Assembly: GCA_021603905.1 (NCBI GenBank)
Contig: BQIU01000004.1
Coordinates: 36,855-100,854, forward strand
Direction of reading: 5' to 3'
Length of the DNA: 64,000 bases
Source: Nitrospirales bacterium
GTDB taxonomy: Bacteria; Nitrospirota; Nitrospiria; Nitrospirales; UBA8639
Positions 1-7,691 of the stretch are shown here, piece after piece. A program made the translations under genes and the position numbers. Below the pieces are notes generated by a model. That model worked only from the letters and a program-made list of their open reading frames with translations, searched no databases and was not told the origin of the DNA. The first letter of the stretch is position 1; every line of letters begins with the position of its first letter.

Positions 1-1555
1 GGGTACAGAATTTCTCGACACCTTTTCGATCAACTAGTCCCTCACCCGTTTCTGCAATCACTTCAAAATAATAGGTGTCATTCGGCGTAAGCCCTGTGAG
101 AACCACGCCATGCGAAGTACCAAATGAACTTTCTTCTACGGTCATAAACGGTTCGGTGTGGGCTTGGTCTCTTCGGAATGCAGCGGATGTTGTGGCATAG
201 TTGACTCTGCCTTTTGCCTGAAGATTCGTTTTCCATCCTACGATTGCCCGATTATCATCAATGGAGACCGAGATATCTCGAATAACCGGGAAGGAGGTGA
301 ACGAACGGAGTGTTGTATCGACTTTCCCTAAGTAACGCGTGGCCTTGTAAAACTGCCATGTGAATTCCCGGCGTTTTTCAGCCACCTGCTCGGCAAAGGT
401 CCGAGAGGAGCGAGTGTCTTTAGTCAGGACGACAAACGCTTGCCTCCAGACTTTTTGGGTATTGGGATAGGCTGGATTGCGTTCGCCCTCAGCCCAGATC
501 ACATTTTGAACAGCCATGTTCTTGCGAGTCCCAGTGATGGTCCCGTTATTGGCGGATGGGGTCTGGATCACGTAGTACGACCCCACTTGCGATTTCGAAA
601 TGAGGCCCATCAAATACAAATCAAGTGGACAAAAGTGAAAATAGTCGTCACCAATGCTATGTGAACTAAATTGATTTCCCCCTAATGGTGTCCAATCAAT
701 CCCATCATAGTCCATCGGAGAATGGTCGTTATCAAAGAACCGCCCCCAATGAAATTTTCCTTGCCCAGTTGGACCGATGAGCAGATCGTATTTGTTTGCC
801 CCCCCTTGCGTATCGCGGTTACGAACAAAAGCTCCCCACATATGTCCGGTCTCTTGGAGAAGGACGTAGTTGCCAAAGCCACTAATCGAGTGGAAGGCCA
901 GAAGCTTATTGGTATCAAAATCACTTCGTCTATCAAGATTTGAGCCGGCATAATAATTCAAACCGCTTGTTTTATTGTAAATGCCCGAGTGAAACGAGCC
1001 CTGACCTGGCAAGCCCGTCGATGTATCGACGTAAAACGTAATAAAATCAAACGCGTCGGGATGATTGTTTAAAAATCGTTTTGTGGCTTTGGCAAAATCA
1101 ATGTTACTGCCTGTAACAAAGGAGTCATCGATTTCGAGAACCGCCACATGATCGAGATCAAAATCAGCTTGTGGCTCTATATGAATTTCGTGCTGGGGGT
1201 TTTCTCGATGAATTTTTCCCCAGTCCATCCATCGCTTGTCATAGTCGTTATAGAAAGGATGCAAACGATGTCCGGGTTCCACAACGTCTGTTGGGATACC
1301 TCGGAATTCAGCAGGGGCGAGTTGTTTAGGGTCTAGATCGTGCTCTACCTTTTTCTCCTGGACGTAGATGATAAAGCTTGGGTTGTCTTCGTTAATGCGG
1401 CCCTCTTGTTCTTTAGGTCCATAGCCCACACCGATCACGCCTTCAAGTTGCATGAAGGCCGCCTGTGCGTCTTCTAGATGCTCGATACAATGATCATACT
1501 TCCTATTGAGTTCGTCTTCACTGCTTTTGTGTAGTCTTGTGTGCTTTGTCCGCAT
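1..1555 (-). CDS. Secreted-type metallopeptidase-like protein with C-terminal fibronectin-type domain, 3' end outside window
   Basis: An open frame of 518 codons starts at an ATG behind an AAGGAG Shine-Dalgarno and is still open at base 1, so the C-terminus is missing. Residues about 35-95 resemble the N-terminal module of some bacterial trypsin-like proteins (GVIGVGYG, then IYVQEKK, then GIPTDVVEPG). The middle resembles a zinc-peptidase domain: at residues 234-238 the helix motif reads QETGH followed by MWG where HExxH is expected, and further on come HWGRFF and a PLDLYLMGL stretch. From about residue 420 there is a fibronectin-III-like sandwich (IVGWKTN, then GLTPNDTYYFEV). No classical signal peptide is visible at the chosen start. 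Activity is doubtful because the first zinc-ligand His is Gln. The domain assignment is by motif only. Confidence 0.6.
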   Translation of the reverse strand, partial: MRTKHTRLHKSSEDELNRKYDHCIEHLEDAQAAFMQLEGVIGVGYGPKEQEGRINEDNPSFIIYVQEKKVEHDLDPKQLAPAEFRGIPTDVVEPGHRLHPFYNDYDKRWMDWGKIHRENPQHEIHIEPQADFDLDHVAVLEIDDSFVTGSNIDFAKATKRFLNNHPDAFDFITFYVDTSTGLPGQGSFHSGIYNKTSGLNYYAGSNLDRRSDFDTNKLLAFHSISGFGNYVLLQETGHMWGAFVRNRDTQGGANKYDLLIGPTGQGKFHWGRFFDNDHSPMDYDGIDWTPLGGNQFSSHSIGDDYFHFCPLDLYLMGLISKSQVGSYYVIQTPSANNGTITGTRKNMAVQNVIWAEGERNPAYPNTQKVWRQAFVVLTKDTRSSRTFAEQVAEKRREFTWQFYKATRYLGKVDTTLRSFTSFPVIRDISVSIDDNRAIVGWKTNLQAKGRVNYATTSAAFRRDQAHTEPFMTVEESSFGTSHGVVLTGLTPNDTYYFEVIAETGEGLVDRKGVEKFCT

Positions 1556-2757
1556 GGTTAGCTCCTTATTGTTTTTTTGGGAAAATGTGTAGTTAATTGA
1601 GATTGATCAATGTCAACTGCGCGCCGTTGCATTGACTCATTGATTAAAACGAGCAAAGGCGGTGCCACCAAACCTGATGAGCAATCCAGCAGTTGTCGAG
1701 ATATAAGCTTCCCCTTTAATTTCGGGCAGTTGCCTGAGAACAAATGCTTGAACGGACGAAGTGGAATTTTTGGTTAATACACCAAGGGTATCGATTCAGA
1801 TAAACAAGATATCCATAGAGATACAGGCACGTTCAAAAATTTTCTCAAGATGGTATCTCTCAAGAAATCGAACATGGTTGGCAGTGGAGTGGAAAGGTGA
1901 TTGATGAATGAATCGAATTTGAGAGCAGGAAGAAAAACCAGCGGCGCGAACTTCCTGAAACCAACTCGGAAGTTCAACATTACCTAAAAAGGCAAGAAAA
2001 GTTCTTATGTTTTCAATTTCTGATAAGCGATGGAGTCAGAACGGGTTGGGATAGGGCAGATTCCATCCGACCTTATTCATTCTATAAACGGTAGTCCGAT
2101 GAAAAGTAATAGGCTCAGAAGTCATTGAAATGGTTAGTAGAGTTCCCACAGTTCTTCACTACGAAGTAGATGAAAGGCTCAACCTACAGGTGAATCGAGA
2201 AGAAGTCATTTTTCATTATATGTATATGTCAAGACATCATCTCACAGTCACTTGGAGTCAATGTAAACTAAGCTACGTACAATGCTCTCGTTACGCAGCC
2301 AGCATTTTGTCCTTTGCCATCCGGACACTACCTCGAAACGTCTGCAGCTGCGCTTTCCCTTGAGTTATTCTTTGAGGCAGCGATGTTCCGAGATGTCTCG
2401 AAAGATCACCACCCCTTCCGCTAAGCCATAACCATCAAACAACAAGGACGTTGTCACCGCCACGCACGCGTCGTTCCATCTCTTCTGATAATTTCGACTT
2501 CCACGTCCTTTGCGGCTTATCCATTCTGTAAATTAGCCATGAAACAGTGGCGTTCACACAGCGACCCTCGTATCCCGCTAGGAAGATTGACCTTCTTAGA
2601 TTGAGGCGGACCTAGACAATTCATCGCATCTATATTTGGAGGTATGACATGCAGAGCTTTGTCAAATGACGAGTCTATTCAATTCACCATTAATTTGTGG
2701 TCACTTACTAAAAAACCGTCTTTCCTGACTTTTTTCCTTAATAACAGTGTTTCTTTT
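1556..2757. other. Gene-poor decayed interval
   Basis: No intact gene was found between the metallopeptidase-like gene and the acetyltransferase. Minus-strand codons at about 1796-2040 form an 80-residue protein-like open stretch (NVELPSWFQEVRAAG, then RFLERYHLEKIFERA) without a start or a family I can name. A broken PAS domain lies at 2365-2621 and is listed separately. The remainder shows only short chance frames. The interval looks like a graveyard of old genes rather than a regulatory region. Confidence 0.4.
2365..2621 (-). pseudogene. Remnant of a PAS sensor domain
   Basis: Two minus-strand frames together read like the end of a PAS domain from a two-component or sigma54-type sensor. 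One frame gives a Cys-rich CERHCFMANLQNG, then an in-frame stop, then DVEVEIIRRDGT. After a frame change the other gives VAVTTSLLFDGYG, then GVVIFRDISEHR, ending in TAA at 2365-2367. The rest of the sensor (kinase or effector part) is absent, so this is a decayed fragment and not a simple sequencing frameshift. The family is inferred from the 'DG...VxV...P/SLL.D..G...G.V..FRDI+E' pattern. Confidence 0.6.
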
Positions 2758-3582
2758 CTACTTAACGCTATAGGGAAGGTCATACAATTTCATAGTACAG
2801 TATTCTTCAAACCCCATATTTCGGTAAATCTGGTATCCTATTTCCGTAGCGAATAGAACCGCGACTCGGTAGCCTTTCTTTTGAGCTTCCGATAATGCTG
2901 CTAGTGTCATCGCTCTGCCAATACCTTTTCCGCGGTGAGACTTTCTCACAGAAACAAAGAAAATTCCTGCGACACCTTCAGCCAGAAAAAGGCTCGAGGT
3001 ACTTATTGGTTCACTTTCGACCCACCCTACATAGTGGAAAAATGTCGGAGAATCGCAAATCGTATTCGGAAGTAGGGCTTGCTTGAGCGGATCTGCACAA
3101 AATTCACACGACTCGAAACCTGCAATACAGGTTGATGCAAAGGCATTCAAATCTTTCTCACTCGCAACACTCTTTAACGTTAGCTCAATAGACTCAGAGG
3201 AAGATTCCTTTATCGTATCCAGGTTTGCAGCCATACCAACTTGCGTCTCCTCGTGGACTAACCCGTGTCTTTCTAGGCATAATCCTAAATCCGCTGGTGT
3301 AGTGGAAGGAGCAACCCACCACCAAATCGGTACGTCTCTGTACTTGTAGTTCGAAAGAACTTGATCCGTACGCCTGTCCTGATGATCAGCCGAAAATTTG
3401 GCTTGAAGAATTGAATTAAAGAAAGGAAATTTCACATCGCTGCTCGTAAACAATATATCTTGCTCTTGTATGACATCCATGACTGGAGACTTTCCAAGTG
3501 CCTTCCAAAAAGCGATTCTATTCGCTTCGATGAATTTCGACATTTCTTTAGGATCTTCGTTCGGACTCACAAGAACGCTCAT
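2758..3582 (-). CDS. GNAT-family N-acetyltransferase
   Basis: This 274-residue protein has a C-terminal GNAT fold. The acetyl-CoA-binding loop RGKGIG starts at residue 217, followed by a helix and the closing GYQIYRNMGFEEY strand. GNAT enzymes move an acetyl group from acetyl-CoA to an amine; the substrate cannot be told here. The N-terminal 130 residues (WKALGKSP, WWWVAPSTTP) resemble the degenerate first half of tandem GNAT proteins. The ATG follows AAGGAGAGCAAAG. It stands alone, flanked by non-coding DNA. Confidence 0.8.
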   Translation of the reverse strand: MSVLVSPNEDPKEMSKFIEANRIAFWKALGKSPVMDVIQEQDILFTSSDVKFPFFNSILQAKFSADHQDRRTDQVLSNYKYRDVPIWWWVAPSTTPADLGLCLERHGLVHEETQVGMAANLDTIKESSSESIELTLKSVASEKDLNAFASTCIAGFESCEFCADPLKQALLPNTICDSPTFFHYVGWVESEPISTSSLFLAEGVAGIFFVSVRKSHRGKGIGRAMTLAALSEAQKKGYRVAVLFATEIGYQIYRNMGFEEYCTMKLYDLPYSVK

Positions 3583-3911
3583 CTTTGCTCTCCTTCGATG
3601 CCAGGAATTGCTGCAAACTCTCGTGACCTCCTTGAGATGATAGACGAACGCGCCATTTCACTCGCACATACCACCATCCTCTGGTGCATCCAACATTATG
3701 TCCTCATGTTTAAAAAACAGTGGAGAAAGCCCAACGGACCGTAGGGAATTCTTGATATTATGACGAGACGCATTTGAAGGTAAGAGAGAAGTGGCCGTAT
3801 CTCTATCGAGCCGTGGATCAGGTCGGGAATACCGTCGACATTCTATTGAGCATGAAACGTGATCAGGCTGCGGCCACGCAGCTTTTTCGGACATGGTGAG
3901 GTGTATTAGGT
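3583..3911. other. Intergenic stretch, nothing recognised
   Basis: About 330 bases separate the acetyltransferase start from the membrane protein stop. An 85-codon minus frame covers most of it, but it has basic, low-complexity composition, resembles no family I know and lacks a convincing Shine-Dalgarno, so it is not called. No strong hairpin was seen. Confidence 0.4.
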
Positions 3912-4331
3912 TCAATAGCCCACTTTGGTTAGAAATGACCGGCCACTCTCAGAATACAAAAGCCAGGAATACAGAAAGCTACTCAAGAACGCGGGTATTA
4001 AACCCCCAGTTATTATGAATAAGGTAGGATGGGCCTGGGCACCAAAAAATCCCATGGCCAAGTCGATTCGGTAACACAGGATTGTGCAGGAGGCCAAAAC
4101 AAGAAAATAAATTAAGCCAGCCGTTATGGCCGCAATACCTCCTTTTAATCGACCACTGACAATTATGGTGACTAAAGCTCCAATGGTTGCTCCCATGGCA
4201 ATTCCACAGCTCATGGTCCACCCTAATTTTTTCCAATGATCACCATTTGGAAAAAGGTGGACACCCCAAATTAAAAATAAAAGCAACTCGCCCAACAAAG
4301 TAAAGGTAATTCCTACGGTAATGGGACGCAT
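3912..4331 (-). CDS. Small four-helix membrane protein, unknown function
   Basis: This 139-residue protein has four predicted membrane spans at about residues 5-25, 38-60, 67-89 and 105-128, with short polar links and a basic tail. I recognise no family. The ATG at 4331 has no good ribosome site. A strong GGAGGAAT lies seven codons upstream, before an in-frame ATT, so translation might begin there with a rare start. It is downstream of the mer-type cluster on the same strand, about 140 bases away, and could be loosely associated with it. Confidence 0.55.
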   Translation of the reverse strand: MRPITVGITFTLLGELLLFLIWGVHLFPNGDHWKKLGWTMSCGIAMGATIGALVTIIVSGRLKGGIAAITAGLIYFLVLASCTILCYRIDLAMGFFGAQAHPTLFIITGGLIPAFLSSFLYSWLLYSESGRSFLTKVGY

Positions 4332-4473
4332 GTAATCTACTCTGGTAGTAATGGTATTCCTCCACCGAAAAACAGCCTTTAGCTAATCCGAAAATCTATT
4401 ATTCATTATATGTAGATAATAGGTAGTGGGGAACCTTGTTGTGGTTTTGGATGTGTTAAAGGGTGAGCCCTCG

Positions 4474-4683
4474 TCAGTGGGATGTGTTTGGAGCCTGGAT
4501 TTGTTTGGGAGGACATGGCATGGTCGCGTAGGAGCAGAACACACAACAATTTCCGTTCTGAGGGCGAAGGGTTGCACGGCACCCCCCGCACTCGTAATAA
4601 ATCTGGCAGGCATCAGTGGGCATCATTTCCGTCTTTTGAAACCCGCAATGTGGACAGGTCATGGTGGTGTGCAACGTGATCAT
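4474..4683 (-). CDS. GDCCVxC-type small cysteine-rich protein of mer-like operons
   Basis: This 69-residue protein has CPHCG near the N-terminus, ECGGC mid-protein and GNCCVFCSY followed by PCPP near the C-terminus. That is the arrangement of the small GDCCVxC-domain proteins found beside mercury transporters; here the Asp of the motif is Asn. Ten cysteines suggest thiol metal binding in the cytoplasm. The start ATG overlaps the merT stop as ATGA, which implies translational coupling. A longer in-frame extension upstream is ignored because it only mirrors merT. Family recognition is from the motif; the biochemical role is not established. Confidence 0.75.
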   Translation of the reverse strand: MITLHTTMTCPHCGFQKTEMMPTDACQIYYECGGCRATLRPQNGNCCVFCSYATMPCPPKQIQAPNTSH

Positions 4684-5015
4684 GTTGAATTCTTCAGGTA
4701 CTCGAAAATAATGGCTTGGAGAAAATCCCAGATGGCCGATAGACCGACAAGCACTGTGGCAAGACCGAGCATCGTGAATGTCGGCCATCCTGCCTTGGAA
4801 GTAATACATGGGGCATCTGTTTGGCACGTGGCCCTGCTCCGGCGGATGACCAGAAACCACCCTATCAACAGGGTCAATAGAGCGGCTGTTAGGAAATAGG
4901 GCCTGAACCCGGCCAGTTCACGGCTCAGCCACGCGCTGCCGATTCCTGATGAAGCCAGCAGGAAAGGCAGGATGCAACAAGACTTGGCGACAAGAGCGCC
5001 AAGTCCTGAAAACAC
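4680..5015 (-). CDS. merT: MerT-like mercuric ion inner-membrane transporter, N-terminus probably frameshifted
   Basis: MerT carries Hg(II) across the inner membrane through paired cysteines. The frame from a GTG at 5015 gives 111 residues with three membrane spans, vicinal C13-C14 in the first helix (KSCCILP) and C64/C70 in the cytoplasmic loop; the six-residue spacing equals C76/C82 of Tn501 MerT. Reading continues upstream as sensible MerT sequence (PGFFAGISVFSG) to 5054 without an ATG. An ATG at 5071 would join in frame if one A is missing from the AAAA run at 5056-5059, giving MKKTKNIPSPKPG. A sequencing deletion is therefore likely. No merP or merA accompanies it. Confidence 0.75.
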   Translation of the reverse strand: MFSGLGALVAKSCCILPFLLASSGIGSAWLSRELAGFRPYFLTAALLTLLIGWFLVIRRSRATCQTDAPCITSKAGWPTFTMLGLATVLVGLSAIWDFLQAIIFEYLKNST

Positions 5016-5095
5016 ACTGATCCCTGCGAAAAATCCTGGCTTCGGTGAGGGAATATTTTAGTTTTTTTCATTTCCATAGGAAAACCGCTGTAGGT

Positions 5096-5365
5096 TTAAG
5101 ATAAGGCCTGACCCACACCTGCCCAGCGTAGCTCTTCTTCTGTAGGCCCCCTATCTGCACAGCAAGAGGCAAGCTGGCCATCGATGACCACCGCAGGGAT
5201 GCGATGAATACCAAGTTCCTTCGCGCGGATTGCGACAGTCTGATCTTTCGTGTCCAGAACTTTGACTTCGCATGAGGGGCAGGCAATGCGGTTCACAAGC
5301 GCAATGGCCTCTTCACAGACCTGACACCCGGCACTGAAAATTTCGATTTGACGTGTAGCAGTCAT
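5096..5365 (-). CDS. Thioredoxin/glutaredoxin-like small redox protein
   Basis: This 89-residue thioredoxin-fold protein has a GCQVC active site at about residues 13-17 and the cis-proline segment IHRIPAVVIDG. A second cysteine pair is ASCCAD near the C-terminus. Such proteins reduce or relay metal ions and disulfides in the cytoplasm. It sits two bases after merR and before merT, with a strong AAAGGAGGAATAACT leader, so it is part of the mer-type operon. It may hand Hg or another thiophilic metal from MerT to a partner; that role is inferred. It lacks MerA's FAD and NAD domains. Confidence 0.75.
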   Translation of the reverse strand: MTATRQIEIFSAGCQVCEEAIALVNRIACPSCEVKVLDTKDQTVAIRAKELGIHRIPAVVIDGQLASCCADRGPTEEELRWAGVGQALS

Positions 5366-5367
5366 AG

Positions 5368-5775
5368 TTATTCCTCCTTTTCTTTATTGGTTTCAAAACA
5401 ATCAATAATCGGACAGTCATCAAGAGGGCCGCTTCCCTTACAGGAAGCAGCCAATTTTTCAAGCGAACGTTTCATCTTCTGAAGGTCTTTAATGCGCTCA
5501 TGTATTGTGGAAATTTTGTCTTCGGCCCGGCTTTTCACATCGGCGCAGGTTGCCCTGGGATTGACTTGCAAAGACAGAAGGTCCGCTATTTCCGTTAAAG
5601 AGAACCCAAGTTCCTTGGCACGTTTGATGAAACGAATTCTGGCTATGGCATGGCGCGGATACTGCCGGTATCCTCCGGCGTTGCGCGGCGGTTGCGTGAG
5701 CAACCCTTTCCGTTCATAAAAGCGGATGGTTTCAACATTCACTCCAGCGCGTTTGGCAATTTGACCGATCCTCAT
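5368..5775 (-). CDS. merR: MerR-type mercury-responsive regulator
   Basis: This 135-residue MerR-family protein has an N-terminal winged helix (IGQIAKRAGVNVETIRFYE), a dimer helix at about residues 83-110 and cysteines C77, C112 and C121. Their spacing (35 and 9) equals the Hg-binding C82, C117, C126 of Tn501 MerR. A fourth, C126, follows. MerR dimers bind Hg(II) in a three-thiolate site and untwist a long-spacer promoter. Here merR is the first gene of its own operon, transcribed together with the thioredoxin-like gene, merT and the GDCCVxC-like gene, rather than divergently. Confidence 0.9.
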   Translation of the reverse strand: MRIGQIAKRAGVNVETIRFYERKGLLTQPPRNAGGYRQYPRHAIARIRFIKRAKELGFSLTEIADLLSLQVNPRATCADVKSRAEDKISTIHERIKDLQKMKRSLEKLAASCKGSGPLDDCPIIDCFETNKEKEE

Positions 5776-5783
5776 AACAATAG

Positions 5784-5814
5784 GATAAACCCCGTACTAT
5801 GGTACGGAGTCAAG
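5784..5814 (-). promoter_or_regulatory. MerR-type promoter and operator
   Basis: On the minus strand a TTGACT -35 box (5809-5814) is followed after 19 bases by TTTATC (5784-5789). The spacer contains the dyad CCGTAC-CATA-GTACGG at 5792-5807, essentially the classical mer operator. The overlong 19-20 base spacer is the hallmark of promoters that MerR activates by DNA distortion. It lies just upstream of merR, so merR is probably autoregulated. Confidence 0.88.
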
Positions 5815-5868
5815 AGGGAGAACTGCCTGAAAGAAAGGAGTATGTGGGATTATTCTTTTTCGGTATAG

Positions 5869-6290
5869 AGTAACCGGCTGCGGCAGTGGGCAGGTTTGGT
5901 GAAGCGGGATGTTTATGTTGGCTATCTGGATCGCGTGATCCGCGTGTGCCATGGTATGCAAAATGTGTGGCCGTACTGGTCGCAGCTTATGCGTTAAGCC
6001 CCATTGACCTGATTCGTGATTTTATCCCTGTTATTGGCTATCTTGACGATCTGGTCCTTTTGCCGCTTGGTATCTTGCTGGTCATTCGCCTGGTGCCTCG
6101 TGGATTAATGGCTGAGCATCAGGCCACAGCGGAGAAGCATGGCGGTCTGCCAAAGAATTGGGTAGCGGAAGTTATCATTATTTTTTTGTGGGTGGCTGGA
6201 ATTACATTTCTGGCGTGGTTGTTCTATATCATCTTTTCAAATGGAGTTTTTCATGAAAGGTTCTCATCATTCTCAGATTGTTTTGGGTAG
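5869..6290 (+). pseudogene. YkvA/DUF1232-family membrane protein, frame broken near the N-terminus
   Basis: The body, from DPRVPWYAK through YALSPIDLIRDFIP and GYLDDLVLLPLG, matches the DUF1232 (YkvA-like) signature, followed by a C-terminal membrane span. The usual N-terminus (LRQWAGLVKRDVYVGYL) is present in another frame at 5869-5929. One missing base near 5928-5930 (CTGGATCG, perhaps once CTGGGATCG) would join the two as YL-x-SRDPRVP. No good start codon is visible for the upstream part because TAG precedes it. It is either a pseudogene or a sequencing error. Function of the family is unknown. It is divergent from merR. Confidence 0.65.
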
Positions 6291-6444
6291 TGAATTGAAT
6301 GCAAAGAATTCGCTTTAACAGATCGAAGTGTTTGGCGATAAATCCAGAATTAGGATTTAACCCAGAACGGAGGATCTCCGTCGTGAGTTTTGTGGAATTC
6401 TCAGCCCCATCAATCGTCACGAGAATCTTCTCGTTCTGTTCCAT
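6229..6444 (-). pseudogene. Truncated universal stress protein (UspA) 5' fragment
   Basis: A strong AGGAGAGGAGATTA leader precedes an ATG and the UspA-like beginning EKILVTIDGAENS, but after about 30 residues the sequence no longer resembles the family and stops at 71 codons; a normal domain has about 140. No continuation was found in other frames, so the gene seems truncated by deletion. Its 3' end overlaps that of the YkvA-like gene. The identity rests on a short segment only. Confidence 0.4.
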
Positions 6445-6535
6445 TAATCTCCTCTCCTCAATTTCTCAGTTCATCTACCCTGTTCAATTTCAGGAACCCT
6501 CGAAGAACAACATTTCGCATTTTCTAGACCCTGCA

Positions 6536-7537
6536 TCAGAGTTGTAGACGTTCAAACACGTCCAGCAAGCGACGAGCATAGCCACATTCGTTGTCATACC
6601 AAACAAGAACCTTGGCGACGTGCCCTTGTACGACCCGCGTCGAAAGCGCATCCACAATACCGGAATGTGGGTCTCCAAGAATGTCCGCTGAGACTAATTC
6701 CTCTTCACTATAGCCCAAGATGCCGTTCAGTGACCCTTCGGCCGCGGCCTTGAACGCTCCGTTCACTTTCTCAACACTACATTCTTGGCGAAGATGCACG
6801 ACGATGTCGGTAATGGCGCCATCAACGACTGGCGCGCGGATTGAAATGGCGTCCATGCGCCCTTCCAGTTCTGGCAGCACTTGCGTGGTGGCCACAGCTG
6901 CGCCAGTAGTCGTAGGAATCAGGGATAGCGCCGCCGCTCGGCCTCGTCGTAGTTTCTTGGCCGGACCATCTACCAGCGCTTGGGAGACCGTATACGCGTG
7001 CACGGTGGTGACCATGGCATAGTCAATTCCAAAATCGTCTTGAAGCACTTTCAGGGGCGGCGCCAAAGAATTGGTCGTGCAAGAGGCCAACGAGATCACG
7101 TGATGCGTTGCTGGATCGAACTGGCGATCGTTGACCCCTGGGACAATGGTGACATCCGCTGTCGGGGATGGCGCACTGATGATGACCCGCTTAGCGCCGG
7201 CGTCCAAATGCTTGGCGGCGAGGTCGCGCTTGGTAAACAATCCAGTACATTCAAGCACCACATCCACCTCCAATTCCTTCCAAGGCAATTGGCCTGGATC
7301 CTTTTCAGCATAGACTTTCATGCGGTGTTCTTTCATCTGAATCTCGTCGCCCTGAAACGTCACAGGGTATGGCGTGCGCCCATGCACTGAATCAAACTGG
7401 AGGAGATAAGCTAAATTCTCCGGTGAGACCAAATCATTGGCTGCGACGATTTCCACCCCCTTGGGTCTCTCATCACAATACTGTCGTAATAGTAATCGTC
7501 CGATCCGCCCAAGTCCGTTGATCGCAAGCTTTTTCAT
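6536..7537 (-). CDS. gap: Glyceraldehyde-3-phosphate dehydrogenase
   Basis: This 333-residue phosphorylating GAPDH interconverts glyceraldehyde-3-phosphate and 1,3-bisphosphoglycerate. Visible are the Rossmann GLGRIGR at residues 8-14, N34-D35 at the end of the second strand, catalytic C153 in SCTTN and the His in VTTVHAYT. In the C-terminal motif normally read as YDNEWGY, the Trp is replaced by Cys (YDNECGY, C318). It is the last gene of the ppsA-pgk-gap series, which together run the lower glycolytic or gluconeogenic steps. The ATG follows GAGAGGATGTT. Confidence 0.95.
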   Translation of the reverse strand: MKKLAINGLGRIGRLLLRQYCDERPKGVEIVAANDLVSPENLAYLLQFDSVHGRTPYPVTFQGDEIQMKEHRMKVYAEKDPGQLPWKELEVDVVLECTGLFTKRDLAAKHLDAGAKRVIISAPSPTADVTIVPGVNDRQFDPATHHVISLASCTTNSLAPPLKVLQDDFGIDYAMVTTVHAYTVSQALVDGPAKKLRRGRAAALSLIPTTTGAAVATTQVLPELEGRMDAISIRAPVVDGAITDIVVHLRQECSVEKVNGAFKAAAEGSLNGILGYSEEELVSADILGDPHSGIVDALSTRVVQGHVAKVLVWYDNECGYARRLLDVFERLQL

Positions 7538-7691
7538 AACATCCTCTCCCTCTCAAATAAGTGAATATCGTCTAGGCTCATCACTGGACGGGTAAAGGTC
7601 TCTTTCACAGAAACGTGCGCCGCCTCGCCAAGTTACTGAGTTTTCTCGGTGAGCACCGAAAGGCCGGGCAAGTTTTCGCCGCCAATGTATT

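Noticed and set aside
2130..2363. 77-codon plus-strand ORF
   Set aside because: Falls in decayed DNA downstream of the PAS relic on the opposite strand, with no recognised domain; treated as chance.
3658..3915. 85-codon minus-strand ORF
   Set aside because: Composition unlike neighbouring proteins, no family resemblance and no clear ribosome site; not called.
4426..4899. 157-codon plus-strand ORF opposite merT and the Cys-rich gene
   Set aside because: Antisense to genes with clear family motifs; a shadow frame.
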